Source: Glomus cerebriforme (Eukaryota; Glomeromycota; Glomeromycetes; Glomerales; Glomeraceae). From it: 64,000 nucleotides of DNA. Location: the NCBI GenBank assembly GCA_003550305.1, contig QKYT01000035.1, positions 147,411-211,410 on the forward strand, written 5' to 3'. Of the stretch, positions 11,960 to 24,600 are shown piece by piece. Both the position numbers and the translations under genes were made by a program. How positions within the stretch are numbered: the first letter of the stretch is position 1; every line of letters begins with the position of its first letter. The notes beneath the pieces are model-generated. The model did not search any database. It was not told the origin of the DNA and saw nothing but the letters and a program-made list of their open reading frames with translations.

Positions 11960-14900
11960 TTTTTATATCTACTTTTATCATTATTGATATTAACTATTAA
12001 AAATTCAATTAATAGATATGGCATCAATATTTGGCCTTTAAGCAAATATCAGTAAGATCTAAAATCAGAAGATCTGATAGTTTTAGAAATTTTCTATGGG
12101 AATTAAACATTAGTGAAATTAAATCAAAAGTTTCTTAAATAATGCAAGATGTTGATATTCATCATCTATATAAAGAAGGTTTTGATAATTTTTGTGTAAG
12201 TTTTGAATTCAAGTATAGCTATTGAATTAACTGATATCATTTAAATAGCAGGAAATTTTTATGGTAATAAATAGTTTAATAACGTAATTATTTCTTCTAA
12301 AGAAAATAATTGGTATAGAAAGGTACTATATATCAATATATATTTTATGATTTTTATTAATGAAAATTTTTCTGTAAGTTATACAATGTTAATTTTTTAG
12401 GCAAAAAAAATAAAGATCCAATAAATATTATTTTATTATGATGGTATAATGATATTGATGAAGAAATATATGGATATCCAAGACTTTGGCTAATTGATCA
12501 ATATACATGTGTCTATTTAGATTCATAGATATTTCATTAATTATACTTTCCAGTAAAATTAAAAAGCCATTGTTAAAATATTTCATCATGGATAAAATCA
12601 ATTATGACGGTTATAATTTTTACTAATAAAACATATGAATTACATCAAATTATGTCTTTATGTTATGTCAGTCATAATTCAAAAAAATATATTTCACAAG
12701 AAAGTATATTATTAATAGATATATTTTTTAAAACATATTCAATAGTGCATTGTCAATTATCATTGTGATAATATTCAATAAATAACTGCATTATTAACTA
12801 ACCTCATGATTAATTTCGATTCAGTTAAATATCATTATAATATTGCAGATATTTATCGATATTTATCTGAATGTATTGATTATTGATATTTTTATCATGA
12901 TAAATAATGATGAAGAAATATATATCACTATATATTTTTTTGATGACCTCAATTTAAATATATTTATAGAACTAGATGAAGTTGCATTATTGTGAATTTA
13001 GATTATACATAAGTAAAAGGTTTAGGTTTAGTATTAAATGAAATAAATGAAACAAAAGATTGGGAAGAACATCTGGTTCACATTTTTAAGTCATATCATG
13101 TATATTATAAAAGGTAAAAATAGGATTTTAATTTGTTTTTATTTTTAATTTTTAATAATTATGATAAGGGTTTAAAATTTAAATGCACCTGTATTCAAAC
13201 GCACCCCCTATCACGTGATTTGATTTTCAAATTTTATTGGTTATATAATTCAGATTATCGATCAATAATTTTTTTTATTAGGAACATTTTCTAATGTTCT
13301 TTTAATTAATTTTATTTGTAGAAATACCCTAAAAATGAAATGAACTCCTAGAAACAAAAGGTAAATGTTTTTTTTTGTTTTTTTTTGTTAATTTTGTTTA
13401 AGAATATTTCCTAATGTTCTTTTCATAATTTTTTTTATAGGAACGCCTCCTGAAGATAAAAAGGAGATGAAAGGTGGATTTCTTTTTATTATTTTCTTCA
13501 TTAATTTCATTTAAGAACATTTCTTAATTTTTTCACTAATTTCGTTTAAGAACATTTTCTAATGTTCTTTTCATGATTTTTTTTATAGGAATGCTCCCTG
13601 AAGACAAAAGGAGATGAAAGGTAGGTTTCTTTTAAATTTTTTTCATTAATTTTATTTAAGAATATTTCTAACGGTTCTTTTTATAATTTTTTTTATAGGA
13701 ATGTCTTCCTGAAGACGAAAGGAGATGAAAGGTGGATTTCTTTTTATTTTTTCTTCATTAATTTCATTTAAAAATGTTTTTTAATTTTCTTTTCATGACT
13801 TTTTTATAGGAACGCCCCTGGAGATAAAAGGAGACGAAACTTACGAAAGGTAGGTTTTTTTGCTATTTTTTGTTAATTTATTTAAGGACATTTCCTAACG
13901 TTCTTTTCATGAATTTTTTTTATAGGAATACCCCCTGGAAACGAAAGGAGACAAAAGAAAATGAAAGGTAAGTTTTTATTATTGGTTTTTTTGTTAATTT
14001 TGTTAAAGAGTGTTATTAACATTCTTTATTTGAATTTATTTGCAAGGATAATTCTTGGAGACATAATAGACAAAAAATAACAATAAAAATAATAACTGAT
14101 AAAGACTTATCTCAGTTTATTAACTGTATCAAAAAAAGCAAATCATAAAAATATTTTAAGTTATATGTATTTAATAGATAAATAAATAAATATCATATAG
14201 AAAAATTTGGAAAAAGCATTATAATGAAAATTAAAAAATAATATATATTCTCTTTTTACAGCCAAATCAGAAAATGCAATTAATAAAGTGTTGCAGGTTA
14301 GTAAAAAAAATAGGTATATTTTTTTATGTTAATTTATAATATTTATTATATTACTCATTTATTTTAATTAGATTGGGTTGTATTTTATCAACAGAAATGA
14401 ATAATTGTATCATTAAATGGATATATATCAAAAATTGACAATGAAACTTGGATAATATTAACTAATAATACTAATGTTGTAGAGGCAGTACATGTATTAA
14501 ACAATCATTATAAAAAGAGTCTCAAATTGATGACTGCTATTATTCAATATGTATCATAAATTTTTATTTTATTTTTTTTTTAAAAGAAATTATTTATTTA
14601 AAAAATTTAAATTATAGAGAACACAAATTAGACAAAGAAAGATTTACAGCTATTTATACTCATAAAAAGTATAATGTGCTAAGCAGAGGATGTGATTAAA
14701 ATCAATGTTCAGTCAAATAAATGTAAAGGTAATGTTATAACATCAAAAATTATATTCAAATTAAAAAATTGAATTTTAATTTAATTTAATTATATATTAG
14801 TTCTTACACAAATTAAAAAATCTAATATTATAAAATCAGTCCTTGTAAAGAGAAAATAAAATATGCAGTCTGGTAATAAGAAAAAAAGCAAAAAGATTAT

Positions 14901-15105
14901 TGTGATTGATTCTGATACTGAAGGTAAAATGGAAGGTGGTAGTGGGGAGAATAAGGAGAATACAAGGTTTGATGAACTTAAATACAAGAAAAGAGATTTG
15001 ACTTTAAAAGAACAAGAACTTGCATTAAGAGAAAGAGAAGCTAAAATTCATATAATGAAATTGTCAAATCTTGAAAAAGAATATCAGTTGAAATTAACTA
15101 ATTAA
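11960..15105 (+). pseudogene. Decayed MULE-like transposase gene with coiled-coil C-terminus
   Basis: Broken coding blocks lie in order on the plus strand. Near 12000-12210 is a block with QISVRSKIRRSDSFRNFLWE. Near 12544-12715 is the LYFP..KSH block shared with 5.6 kb. Near 12996-13112 is GLGLVLNEINETKDWEEHLV, ending YYKR at a GT donor. Near 14470-14556 is NTNVVEAVHVLNNHYKKSLK. At 14863-15105 is an 80-residue charged coiled coil (KEQELALREREAKIHIMKLS). The WEEHL..HYKRN and NTNVAEAAH-type blocks match, from memory, MULE-like transposase families in Rhizophagus; that assignment is recall, not a search. Many stops and frameshifts separate the blocks, so the gene is not functional. A mini-exon array occupies the intron position after YYKR. 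Confidence 0.5.
13313..14080 (+). repeat. Tandem mini-exon array (7 units, about 110-150 bp)
   Basis: Each unit has a T-rich stretch ending TATAG, a core of about 32-42 nt (GAAYGCCYCCTGAAGACAAA, then GGAGATGAAAG), and then GTAGG/GTGGA/GTAAG. Cores lie at about 13320-13361, 13441-13473, 13589-13620, 13699-13731, 13810-13849 and 13926-13967, with a last one from 14047. Every unit therefore looks like a small exon with acceptor and donor. Core lengths (33, 32, 33, 40, 42) do not preserve frame. The array follows the YYKR exon of the MULE-like remnant on the same strand, which suggests repeated duplication of one exon with its flanking intron. Confidence 0.75.
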
Positions 15106-15252
15106 GCTATATTAAATGTAGTTATTTTCAAAAATTTGAATAAATATATATTTATAATGTTTATAGTTTATATAAAAATAATAAAACTAAAGTATCAGTA
15201 TATAATTTTATAATATAAAGCTTTAATTATTGATCTTAGTCTTATAAGAAAA

Positions 15253-15342
15253 TTGAGTATTATTTAAATTATTTACTATACTCATCTATATATATAATTA
15301 ATATTTGAAGTGAATATAGTAAATAATTTAAATAATACTCAA
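15253..15342. repeat. Perfect 28-bp inverted repeat (hairpin)
   Basis: 15253-15280 (TTGAGTATTATTTAAATTAT and following) is an exact reverse complement of 15315-15342, with a 34-nt spacer. It lies about 150 bp downstream of the coiled-coil exon of the MULE-like remnant. It could be a transcript 3'-end hairpin or a miniature foldback element. Confidence 0.8.
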
Positions 15343-15900
15343 AATCATTTCACGTAACATACTATACACCTTACTCCATTTCTTTTCATAACAGTCAGTT
15401 AAGATGTCCCTGCCACTGCTGATCACTAATTAAAAAAACTTGTGTAATATTATTTATATAACTTTTTTTTGTAACCATTCAACACTACTATTTACAAATG
15501 AGCATTCTATTTAATAATTCTGTTTTTCAAGTCTTAGAGTTCAATATTAGCAGCAATTTCTCATGTTTATATTATATAATAAACTAATTATAAGCTTGTA
15601 AAGTTGACGTTAAATTAAAACAAATAGAAAGGATTCTTTTTCTCTACTGAGTATTAACTTATTACAAGTACCCAGTGATATAAAATGAATTTAACTACAA
15701 TAAATCTAACAAAAAGCAATACAAGTTATTTAGTACAAGTGGAGAGTAAAACAGAATTTTATTTTACAGTCTAATTAATTGCGTAATGCTGGTTTATGCA
15801 AGTTGTTCCAAAGTTAACAACTATTTCATTTATTTATAATTCAGTAAAAAATTACATAATTTTGGATTTCAAAATTGAAAAAATAAGTACCAGAAAATAT
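15343..15900. other. Spacer without gene
   Basis: A/T-rich and of moderate complexity. No coding frame is supported on either strand. Confidence 0.4.
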
Positions 15901-18900
15901 TAATTACTAATTTTTTTTTCACTTAATTTTTTTGCTTTTTTATGCTGATTCTAATAGTGTTGGACGATTCTTTATTTATCCCAAACATCAGAAGATGGTA
16001 CTTTTCGTCTAGCATATTCAAATAGTTTTGTAATTCTTTTTCTATAGAAAAATTAGAATGGGTAGCCATTAGGGCAAGAATTTAAATGGCTTCTTTTGAT
16101 GGCATTTGGTGTATTTGTTTTTTTAGAAGTGCATTACTTTCATCAATTGGTAGAGATTCTCATTGTACTTGCAGACTGGCAGATGTTGAAACTTCTATAG
16201 GATCCAATGATTTTTGCTGGTTTAACATTAATGTTCTAGATAAGGTTTGTTCATTTGTCTTCTTTTTTTTATTTTTTTTCTCACTATAATATCTTTATAT
16301 TTAGTTACTACCACTTCTTTTACCCTTCATCCAAGAGTATTAATTGTTTCTTTTTTGATTATATATTAATTTTATATGATTCAATCCTTGTTTATAATAT
16401 TCTTTTAATCATTTAATTCCCTCTGTATGCATTTCTTTAGGATTGGTAGTATAAAATAAATTATTAGAATTATTAAATTCATGATAATAATGTGCATCAA
16501 AAGCTTCTAATAACTTATTTACAAAACCCTACATGACACCTTTTCGTGTATTTATAGATCGATTATAGTTGGATGTTGAGACATCATTTAAATATTTACT
16601 AAGTAATACTTTAATTCATTCATTTTCTGTTTGTGTTACCTTTACTTAACATTTAAAATTTTCTGAATCTATGACATTCTCAATAATATTTTGTTTAACA
16701 AATTTTACTCTAAAGGTCTTAAGAGCCTTATCAAATGCAAGAAAATGACCTCTTTTCTTTTCAGAAACTTTAAAAGATGATACACATTGTCATTTTAATT
16801 ATAACTAATTTTGGATATTTTTTAAGAATTCTAAAAAAGTGTGCTACTAATTGTGCATAGTTTGATTTTCCAGTTGAGGGAAAAAGTGAGGTAAATGCAA
16901 CCAAAGTATACTTCTGTATATTGAAATTTCTAATTCAGATTCCAGCTTTATGTACAAAAAAAAGTTCTGTCTAATAGTAAAATAAATACCAAACTTTTCA
17001 CACTTGATATTCTTCAAAATTATCATCCAATATATTATTCATATGCAAATTTTTTAATTTTAGATGTATTTGTAACACAACCCCTACTGCAACCCATAAT
17101 AGTTTTATAATTCTTATTGTAGCTCTATAAACTATTACCTTTTCAAACTTGTCTAAGAATTTAATATTTATTTCAACATAAAGATCAAAAATCTCATAGC
17201 TTAAGAATATTACAATAAAAGTTGATGCCATATCGTTACTTGTGTGCTATTGACTGAGGATCAGATGCAGGTTTGGCTATTCTTTTCTTATATTTATTAG
17301 ACGTCAAAAAATGGATTCATCAGCTACAATATTCAAGTATTCATCAGAATTCAAAGAAAAATCCTTTTTATACATTTCTGCTGATTGATAGATACCTTTA
17401 TTACTATTGGAAATTCCTTCAGCTTTCAAGATTACCATATGTGAAGGATTACCAAAGCATCCATGATCTAACTTTTCTAAAATTCTATCATGAATTGTTG
17501 ATGCATCAAAATTTGTCATATACTGCAATTCACCATTTAAATCAAAATAAAAAGTAAGATATTTATCAATTATATTATCAAAAAGATTTATAATTTCATA
17601 TGATAGATCATTCATTCCAAAAACATTATCTGATACTAATTCATTTTCATCATGCTTAGTTTTATTGATTGGGTTAGGCAGTTCATTTTGAAATGCTATG
17701 CAGAATGTAGTATATGAAGTTTTTCACGTTACATCAAAAATATTTTCATAAGTAAAAGTTTTTTGTTTGAAATCTATGTTGTCTATGATATTTTCTAGTA
17801 TATACTCATGATTATTACTATAGAATATAATTTTTAAGGTTACAAGAAGTTCTGTTAAATCTGTTGCCATTTTTGGTTTTCTAGTCAAACTAGTTACTAC
17901 TTGAGAAAACCATACTTTAGTTGAAGAAAATATAATAGAAGTTAAAATTGAAAGAAACAATGAAATAATTTTAGTAATGTATGTTGGATCATTGAATTTA
18001 ATTGGCTTATCTCTTTAACGTTGCTTTTTATTTGCTATTGTTAATTTTTTTTCATAAATAATATTTAACAGACTGTGAAAAAAACTTGTCAACCATAATA
18101 GAAATGTAACTACATAATCATTAAGAGATGGTAGATTCTGTAATATTTTACGAAATGTATCAAATTCTTTTTTGAATTTACAAAGTTTGTTAGCAAATAC
18201 TTTTTCTAAATTTTTGCAATATTGTTTATCTAATTCACCCAATTTTTCTAATGATGTAGGATCATTTGCCAATTATTTTAAGTTGTTCTGAAACATCAAT
18301 TGTATGTTTTTTTGTACACCCTTCTGATTTTTTTTCTTTTTCAGGTTTAATATAAATATGTCCACCATTACTTGTAAAACATTCTGTACATATAAATCTC
18401 GGTCTATATGTATTTTCAGTTTTTTTGCATATATCATCATATTTTTTTAACATTTCACAATTGATTTGCCCAATCTATGGTGTTAGTATTACTCAATCTA
18501 AAATATTCCAAGAGTGTTGTTTGCAGCTTAGTCCCCATGTAAATTATATAAGCAAAATAAATTTGCTTTTATTTGATTTTGATTTTTTATTATGCTGTTT
18601 TTGATCAAAGTTAAAATGCAACATACATATACCTAATCTAGATAAATTATTACCCATTTGATTAATAATTTCTCCATTAATTTGCCAGATCTGTTAATTC
18701 ATGTAACCTTTTTTTACAATTATTTGTGCTACATATTTGAAGCTTGCCATTAATTATATCTATTAAAATACAAGAAGTTAATTTATTTTTAGAATCTGGT
18801 CCAATAATTTGTAAATATTCTCCATTTAATTGATTTTATTCTAAATAAATATCTTCTTCTTTAGCATCAGTTTGTTGAATAATATTATCTTCTTGTTTTT

Positions 18901-20234
18901 TATCTTTCAAGTAATTCAAGGCCATAAGGTTGCTTATCGAAATCCATCTGGTCCAATGCGAAATGCTGAAACTCTTATATAGTATCAAAATTGCAAAATT
19001 GCAAAACTGCTAAAACTTGTGAAACCTTTATAATAAGTTTATCCATAATTTTGGTATAACAAGTAGTAATATTTTATATGAGTTTCAGCATAATTTTACC
19101 ATTCTAATCTTTTTTACCAATTTTTTTTCAATAAATTTATATGTAATTGAATAATTTATTGTAATTTTTATGTTTATTTAATATTATAATAAAAGATTAC
19201 ATTTCTTTGAAGTAAATTCCTTCATTGAGTTCAGTTTGTCTGAGGAGGTTTGGCAACCTAAAAAAATAAAGAAAGAAATGTTAGTAACATTTCTTTAATA
19301 TTAAAAAACTCTTTCCTCTTTTCAACTTACATTCCAAGTCCATTTCGCCCAAGAAGTTCGGTAACCTAAAAAAATAGAGAAAAAAACATTAGTAACGTTT
19401 CTTTAATATTAAAAAAATATTCACTCTTTCCAACTTACATTCCAAGTTCAGTTCGTCCAAGAAGTCCGGTAACCTAAAAAAAAATAGAGAAAGAAACATT
19501 AGTAATGTTTCTTTAATATTAAAAAAAATATTTTCCCTTTCCAACTTACATTCCAAATCCAGTTCATCCAAGAAGTCCGATAACCTAAAAAAAATAGAGA
19601 AAAAAATGTTAATAACATTTCTTTAATATTAAAAAAAGTCTCTTCCTCTTTTAACTTACATTTAAGTCATCCAAGAAGTCTGATAACCTAAAAAAATAAA
19701 GAAACGTTAGTAATATTTCTTTAATATTAAAAAAATTCTCCTCTTATAACTTACATTCTAAGTCCAAAGTCTGGCAAACTTAAAAAATAAACAAAAAATT
19801 TTTTTTCAATTTAGAAAATCTGAAAAAAATATAAAAAAATTTTTTAATAAAAAAATTTTTTTAATTATTTATTAAATAATTATCAAATGATTATCAAAAT
19901 GCCAAAACTGTATGTATGTCATATAATATACTACACTGAAATGCCAAAACAGTTTCGGTAGTTTCAGCATTTTAGATAATTTTGCGAAATTAGTTTCAGC
20001 AGTTTTACATATGCCATTCTGCCAAAATTCCCTAGTTTCAGCAAGCAATCTTATCAAGGCCTTAAAATAACTTTCTTTATCAAGTATAAAATCTTCTGTA
20101 TCATCTATATCAAGAAATTCAGAATATAAGTAATTATTTTTCTTACAATAATCATTATCTTCTTTTGGAATCAAAGAGTTGAAAAAATTATCAATAAAAT
20201 GTGATTTATTAAGATATTTATCAAAATTGTACAT
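15900..20234 (-). pseudogene. Decayed multi-exon gene of a dispersed repeat family
   Basis: Coding blocks run in order on the minus strand. 20234-20040 begins MYNFDKYLNKSHFIDNFFNS, preceded by an ATG. 18930-18700 includes EYLQIIGPDSKNKLTSCILI and LQICSTNNCKKRLHELTDL. 18453-18262 has two CxxC-like pairs (ICKKTENTYRPRFICTECFT, then GGHIYIKPEKEKKSEGCTKK). 18272-18015, 17615-17304 (HMVILKAEGISNSNKGIYQS, SLNSDEYLNIVADE) and 17231-16998 follow, and weaker fragments continue to about 15.9 kb. Many stops and frameshifts show it is dead. I recall similar proteins as a large family in Rhizophagus but cannot name a function. The Cys pairs hint at a zinc-binding N-terminal part. A mini-exon array lies between the first two blocks. 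Confidence 0.45.
19203..19781 (-). repeat. Tandem mini-exon array on the minus strand (6 units, about 110 bp)
   Basis: Read on the minus strand, each unit is a T-rich tract ending TTTTAG, then a core of about 35 nt beginning GTTACCGGACTTCTTGGACG, then GTAAGTT. Cores lie at 19331-19365, 19439-19473 and 19550-19584 (35 nt each), about 19660-19687 (28 nt) and about 19755-19778, plus a sixth copy at about 19203-19256 that has lost the donor. In one frame the core reads LPDFLDELNLE. A 35-nt core is not a multiple of three, so splicing successive cores together would shift frame. The array sits inside the decayed gene on the same strand. Confidence 0.78.
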
Positions 20235-21720
20235 ATTTTCTATTGTATAATATAAGGATTTTAGATGAAAAAATAGGTATTAAAAGGAGAGATTCTTTTC
20301 AAGAAAAAAATGGATCAAAAAAATAAAAGAATAAATATTTTTTAGATATCGTACTAATGTTTAGTATAATTTTTTTTGTGATACCATATAATTATATGTA
20401 TTTTATCATAATAGAAAGTAAAATTTTATATATGAAAATTGCTACCTTTATATATAATTAAACACTAGCATTAAGAAATTATGCATATGACAAATAACAG
20501 ATGATAAATAAGATTTCACCTATTGAAAAAATTCTTTGTTTCTAGAATACTTAGGAAAAATGTAAAATGAAGATGGATGTAGGGTGACAGATATATACTA
20601 TGATTACGTGATTCTGCTCTGTTTTAGACATTTCCTAATTATGAAATGCACATATCAATCAGAGGACATCTCGGCTGACTGGTAATACCTATTCCTTCGG
20701 GCAAGAGATTTTCTGATATTATACTATTGCGTATTTCAGATGATCGATACCTCGAGTTCTTTCGTATATCTATACAAACAACCTTTATTTCATAAAATAA
20801 TTGTTGTCTCTCTCATATATATATATATATATACATATACATCAAAGGTAAAGGCAAAGGCAGATGTAGCTACCATGCAGGATCATTGGCTTGAAATTCA
20901 AGAAGCTTGGTTAGCAAAAATGCTGCATCACCCAAGTTTAATCCATTTTCTCATTTAATTCTTTGAATAGCATCTATTCTGCTGTTGATGTTAATGTATA
21001 TGTATATATATAAGAGTTTTTTTTTTGAAACGAGCAAGATGCATATAACTTTATTAAGATAAATCTAAATTTATATAAAGAACCTAACAACTGTAAATGA
21101 TGGACTTTATTAAATGATGTATAAAACTGTGTCATCATTGAATATGGTTTGTACCATATGATTATATTTGTTGAAAACTTCTAAAAGGACATTAACATAT
21201 ATCGCTGGTTTTCTGACATTTTATAAAGTTTTTTGTCAGTTTTGGCATGCGATTTGATTGCCAAAAAGTAGACAGTTTTGAACATACTAAATAAGTATAC
21301 TTAACATTTCTATTGCTATGTATGTTATTTCAGATGGAATTATGACCTACCATTCAAACATGTAGTTCAAATTATGATCGAACTAAGCTCAAACCTTCCG
21401 GAATATCTGAACCAAAGAATACAGTAACAAAAGACAATTTAGAATTCTTAAAACTCTAATTCATCATCTTTGTTGATATTGGAATTTTATTTAAAGGAAA
21501 CTAAAATTATATTATTTTATTAAAAATATATATGTATTAAATAATTGCGAAATATTAATGTAATTTGAATAAAATTATACAAACCTTTTGTTTCTCAATA
21601 ACATTCGTTTCATCAGGTTTATTATTCAGAAGATTTTTATCATTTATGTTATCATCAGGCTTTGTTGGTATAGGAGAATAAATGATAAGACGATTCTGCC
21701 CCTTTCTTCTTATATTCACC
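20235..21720. other. Spacer with (TA)n microsatellite
   Basis: A (TA)n tract lies at about 20816-20836 and a second TATATG-type tract at about 20995-21012. A short frame at 20740-20958 is interrupted by the microsatellite and is not supported as a gene. No other feature was recognised. Confidence 0.45.
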
Positions 21721-23129
21721 TACTATATTTTTATATGATTCGTCTTGCATGATGGACAAAGTGAAGTTTTTGTCTTGCAATGATAGACATCTTCAGATTT
21801 GTCACTTTTACTTAAAAATATACCAGGGTAAAGCTTTAAGACTTTATTGCAGAAATATGCCTGGTCATGGGTTGGATTATTTGGTTGAGAAATAAGTGGT
21901 ATTACCTCTACCTTGGTATTCAATTTTTTCAAGCTGGAGGAATCACCAGAAGAAGCCTTACCAAAAACTTGTATAAATTGGGTATGGGGGTTTTCCCATT
22001 CTTTCATAAGATTATCTAGCCATGCTGTACTTTTACGACTCTCTAGAATACCACGTTGCAATAGCTCTTCACCAATCAACCTTTTGCAATCTGTTAGAAA
22101 TTTATGGTATTTCCTAGGATCTTCCTTCCTCTCTATTGCTCCACAATAAAATCACATATCAGTCTCCAAGTCACCACGGAAGGTTAGCATAGCCCATCTT
22201 TTTTTCTCAGCCTCAGTAACGATCAAAAATTTTTTGGGATCAAGGCCATGTTCAATGGCATATTGATAAAGACATTCCATCTTATTTAGGTTAGTCCTAG
22301 GAATCGGTGTTTCTTGGTAATAGGTTTTGATAGTATATTTACCTCAGCCTTAGGAGGCTTCTCTGGACCAATTCCAGAGGATTCACCTAAAGAATTAGAG
22401 ACATGAGTTATAGAAATAGGTGCGCTTACCTCAGGTTTCGAAGACACGTGACTCTGATCATTTTTAAGAAAAAAGAGAATAATGGCCACTCTTGAACCTA
22501 GATATATTGCACATTACACAATTTTATTTGAATTAGGAATCTGTTTCCCCGAAAAGTGCCGATTTTTCCGAAGTTCCCTATTCCTCTGCCTTATCTTATC
22601 ACTAACCCTTTTCTTGTCAACATCATCCAAGAAAGCATCTGTCTTCTCATCCTCCAATGACTTCTGATAACTCACAGGTGAAGATGGCTGAAAGGCACTT
22701 TGCTCGGCATTGTTGTGCTGATCTACAACGAAGCTGGGTATATTAACAACTTCCTCGGAAGAAATATCTTGGGTTTGCTGTTTGATCTCGTTGTTATCTA
22801 TTAGTTTCACTACTTCGGCTTTTAGCTCAGCAAACTCAACATCGCGTCTAACATTCTCGGCTGAAGAATCTGTCTTGTTTTTCTCCAACTCCTCGATCCT
22901 GGCCCTGAGTTCAGCATTCTCAACATCATCTCTTACTCTCTTCCACGGCCTGTCTTAGAAGCTCGGCAATCCTGAGCTCAACTTTTTCGGACTCAATCTC
23001 AGCAAACTTCCTTTTAAGATCAGGGATCTCAGCATTCTTATCTTTAAGCTCAGCATTCTCCTTCCTAAGCTCGGCAATCTCAGTCAAGAGCTTGGCATTT
23101 AATTCTCTCAATGTATCAGTGGATTGCAT
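21720..23129 (-). pseudogene. Broken coiled-coil gene of a dispersed family
   Basis: The ATG at 23129-23127 opens MQSTDTLRELNAKLLTEIAE, followed by dense E/K/L heptads (about residues 5-70). Near 22938 the frame shifts, consistent with loss of two bases, and the coiled coil resumes (DDVENAELRARIEELEKNKT) to about 22514. A Ser/Pro-rich linker (VSSKPEVSAPISITHVSNSL) occupies 22470-22286. A C-terminal domain at about 22285-21723 (YAIEHGLDPKKFLIVTEAEK, GGLETDM-like stretch, SLCPSCKTNHIKI) contains a TGA near 22152 where a Trp codon would fit. I recall this layout from multi-copy Rhizophagus proteins of unknown function, which is memory only. The frameshift and stop make this copy a pseudogene. 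Confidence 0.5.
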
Positions 23130-23676
23130 GTTCGATGATAATTTTTTATATGAGATGGAATAATTCAAAAGTTCGTTAGCATAGATAAAAAACCGAGGTA
23201 ATATCCTCATCGGAATTACTGATTTATTGATATAAACAAATAAAATTACATGACTCGATGGTACATAGACTTGTTTTACAAAGTGAAACGGCGTTTCTAT
23301 ACTAATGCCTACAGACCTACACCAGTGTTTCGTTCATCTAATCTATCTATACTAACACAATACCCTAACATTAACTCTCGATTTCATTCGTCCCAACGTC
23401 GATATTCTGGATAGAATAAAATGGTCGTCAGTTATGCATAGAACATGCAGAGTCAGAAATAAATTAACCGAAAGTTTATGTTCGCCTAATAAGGTTCTTA
23501 ATTCCTGAACAAAAAAATGGATATTAGTTTGCAAGTTTGCAAACTCTGAAGTCTTCTTTGCCATACGAATATATGATGCGTCACATAACGTGATGCGACA
23601 GTGGTTATCTAGATGAACCATATAGTGCTTGTCGATCCTATTGTAAACAATTGTTTATTTATACAGTGACCGGCGA

Positions 23677-24600
23677 GTGGGTCATCATACATCACTCTAT
23701 TTATCTTGTAGTAATGTCTTATCAACAAAGATATTACTTTCGATTTTTGTGGGAATCTTAAAAGACTTTGAAGATGATCCAACTATTGCAGCCAATAATA
23801 TGTCTTATTTGGGAAAGAAATGCTGGATTTCATTGATGAAAATCGCTCTTTTGGAAAAAATATCGAATTGAATTACGTCCGAACAAATCTCAGTGGAATT
23901 TATACCTACATATTGATTCTGTGAATTGGTTTGATGCGCTAATAAATGAATGTACCAAAGAGGAAAGACTTAATAAAGCACGAAGTTATGTTGACAATGT
24001 GAGAAATTCTTATAAGCCATCACATTCTGAAACTTCCGATTATAAACCCGTTCTTGCAAAACAATATTTCCTTATCATGCAGAGTGCGTTGCAAGTGAGT
24101 GCTCAAGTAATAACTACATTTTGAGTGACATCTTGAATACTAACAAAAAATTTTTTTCTTAGGTAAGAAGAATTGTGCTCATTTTTACGCTACTTTACAG
24201 ATTTATTGTGATGCTATGTCTGCATAGAAACATTATCCCAATCGTCCATGCAATTGGTACGTTGAAAATGAATGAATAGTGCCATTTAATAGCCGTGTGC
24301 TTTATGATAAATACAAAGTGGGTCTCGATGATGAATGGATTTTAACCTCGAGACAAAAGAATGTTCGAGAAATACTCATTTTCCCTCTCAAACATAACAA
24401 ACATAAGACAAATATGGAACTTGTCAAATCTAAATCATTTTGACTATGGGTGTTTGATGACATAGTTAAGTTTTTTAGAAAATTTGCCCTGAACTTTGGT
24501 GAATGGGAGTCAGAAGAATCTGTAGATAGATACACCATTAATTGTCACGGACATCTACACCTTCACCTCAAAATTGAATTAATAAAAAAAATGGAGATGA
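23677..24600 (+). pseudogene. Decayed ORF with HxHxHxH tract
   Basis: Plus-strand coding blocks include VNWFDALINECTKEERLNKA (from about 23920) up to a GTGAGT donor near 24093, then after a TTTCTTAG acceptor YATLQIYCDAMS, PCNWYVENE, SRVLYDKYKVGLDDEWILTS and, at the end, CHGHLHLHLKIE. Several stops separate the blocks. The final HGHLHLHL tract superficially resembles the HIT-family HxHxHxx motif, but nothing else supports a HIT fold, so I leave it unassigned. It is divergently arranged with the broken coiled-coil gene, about 550 bp away. Confidence 0.35.

Noticed and set aside
13313..14080. CRISPR-like array
   Set aside because: The units repeat over their whole length with T-rich intron-like parts; there are no unique spacers, and the genome is eukaryotic.
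16086..16289. 67-aa gene on the plus strand
   Set aside because: It lies antisense to the end of the decayed minus-strand gene and finishes in a poly-phenylalanine artefact.
19203..19781. CRISPR-like array
   Set aside because: Same reason: the units are similar throughout and the conserved core is flanked by splice-type signals.
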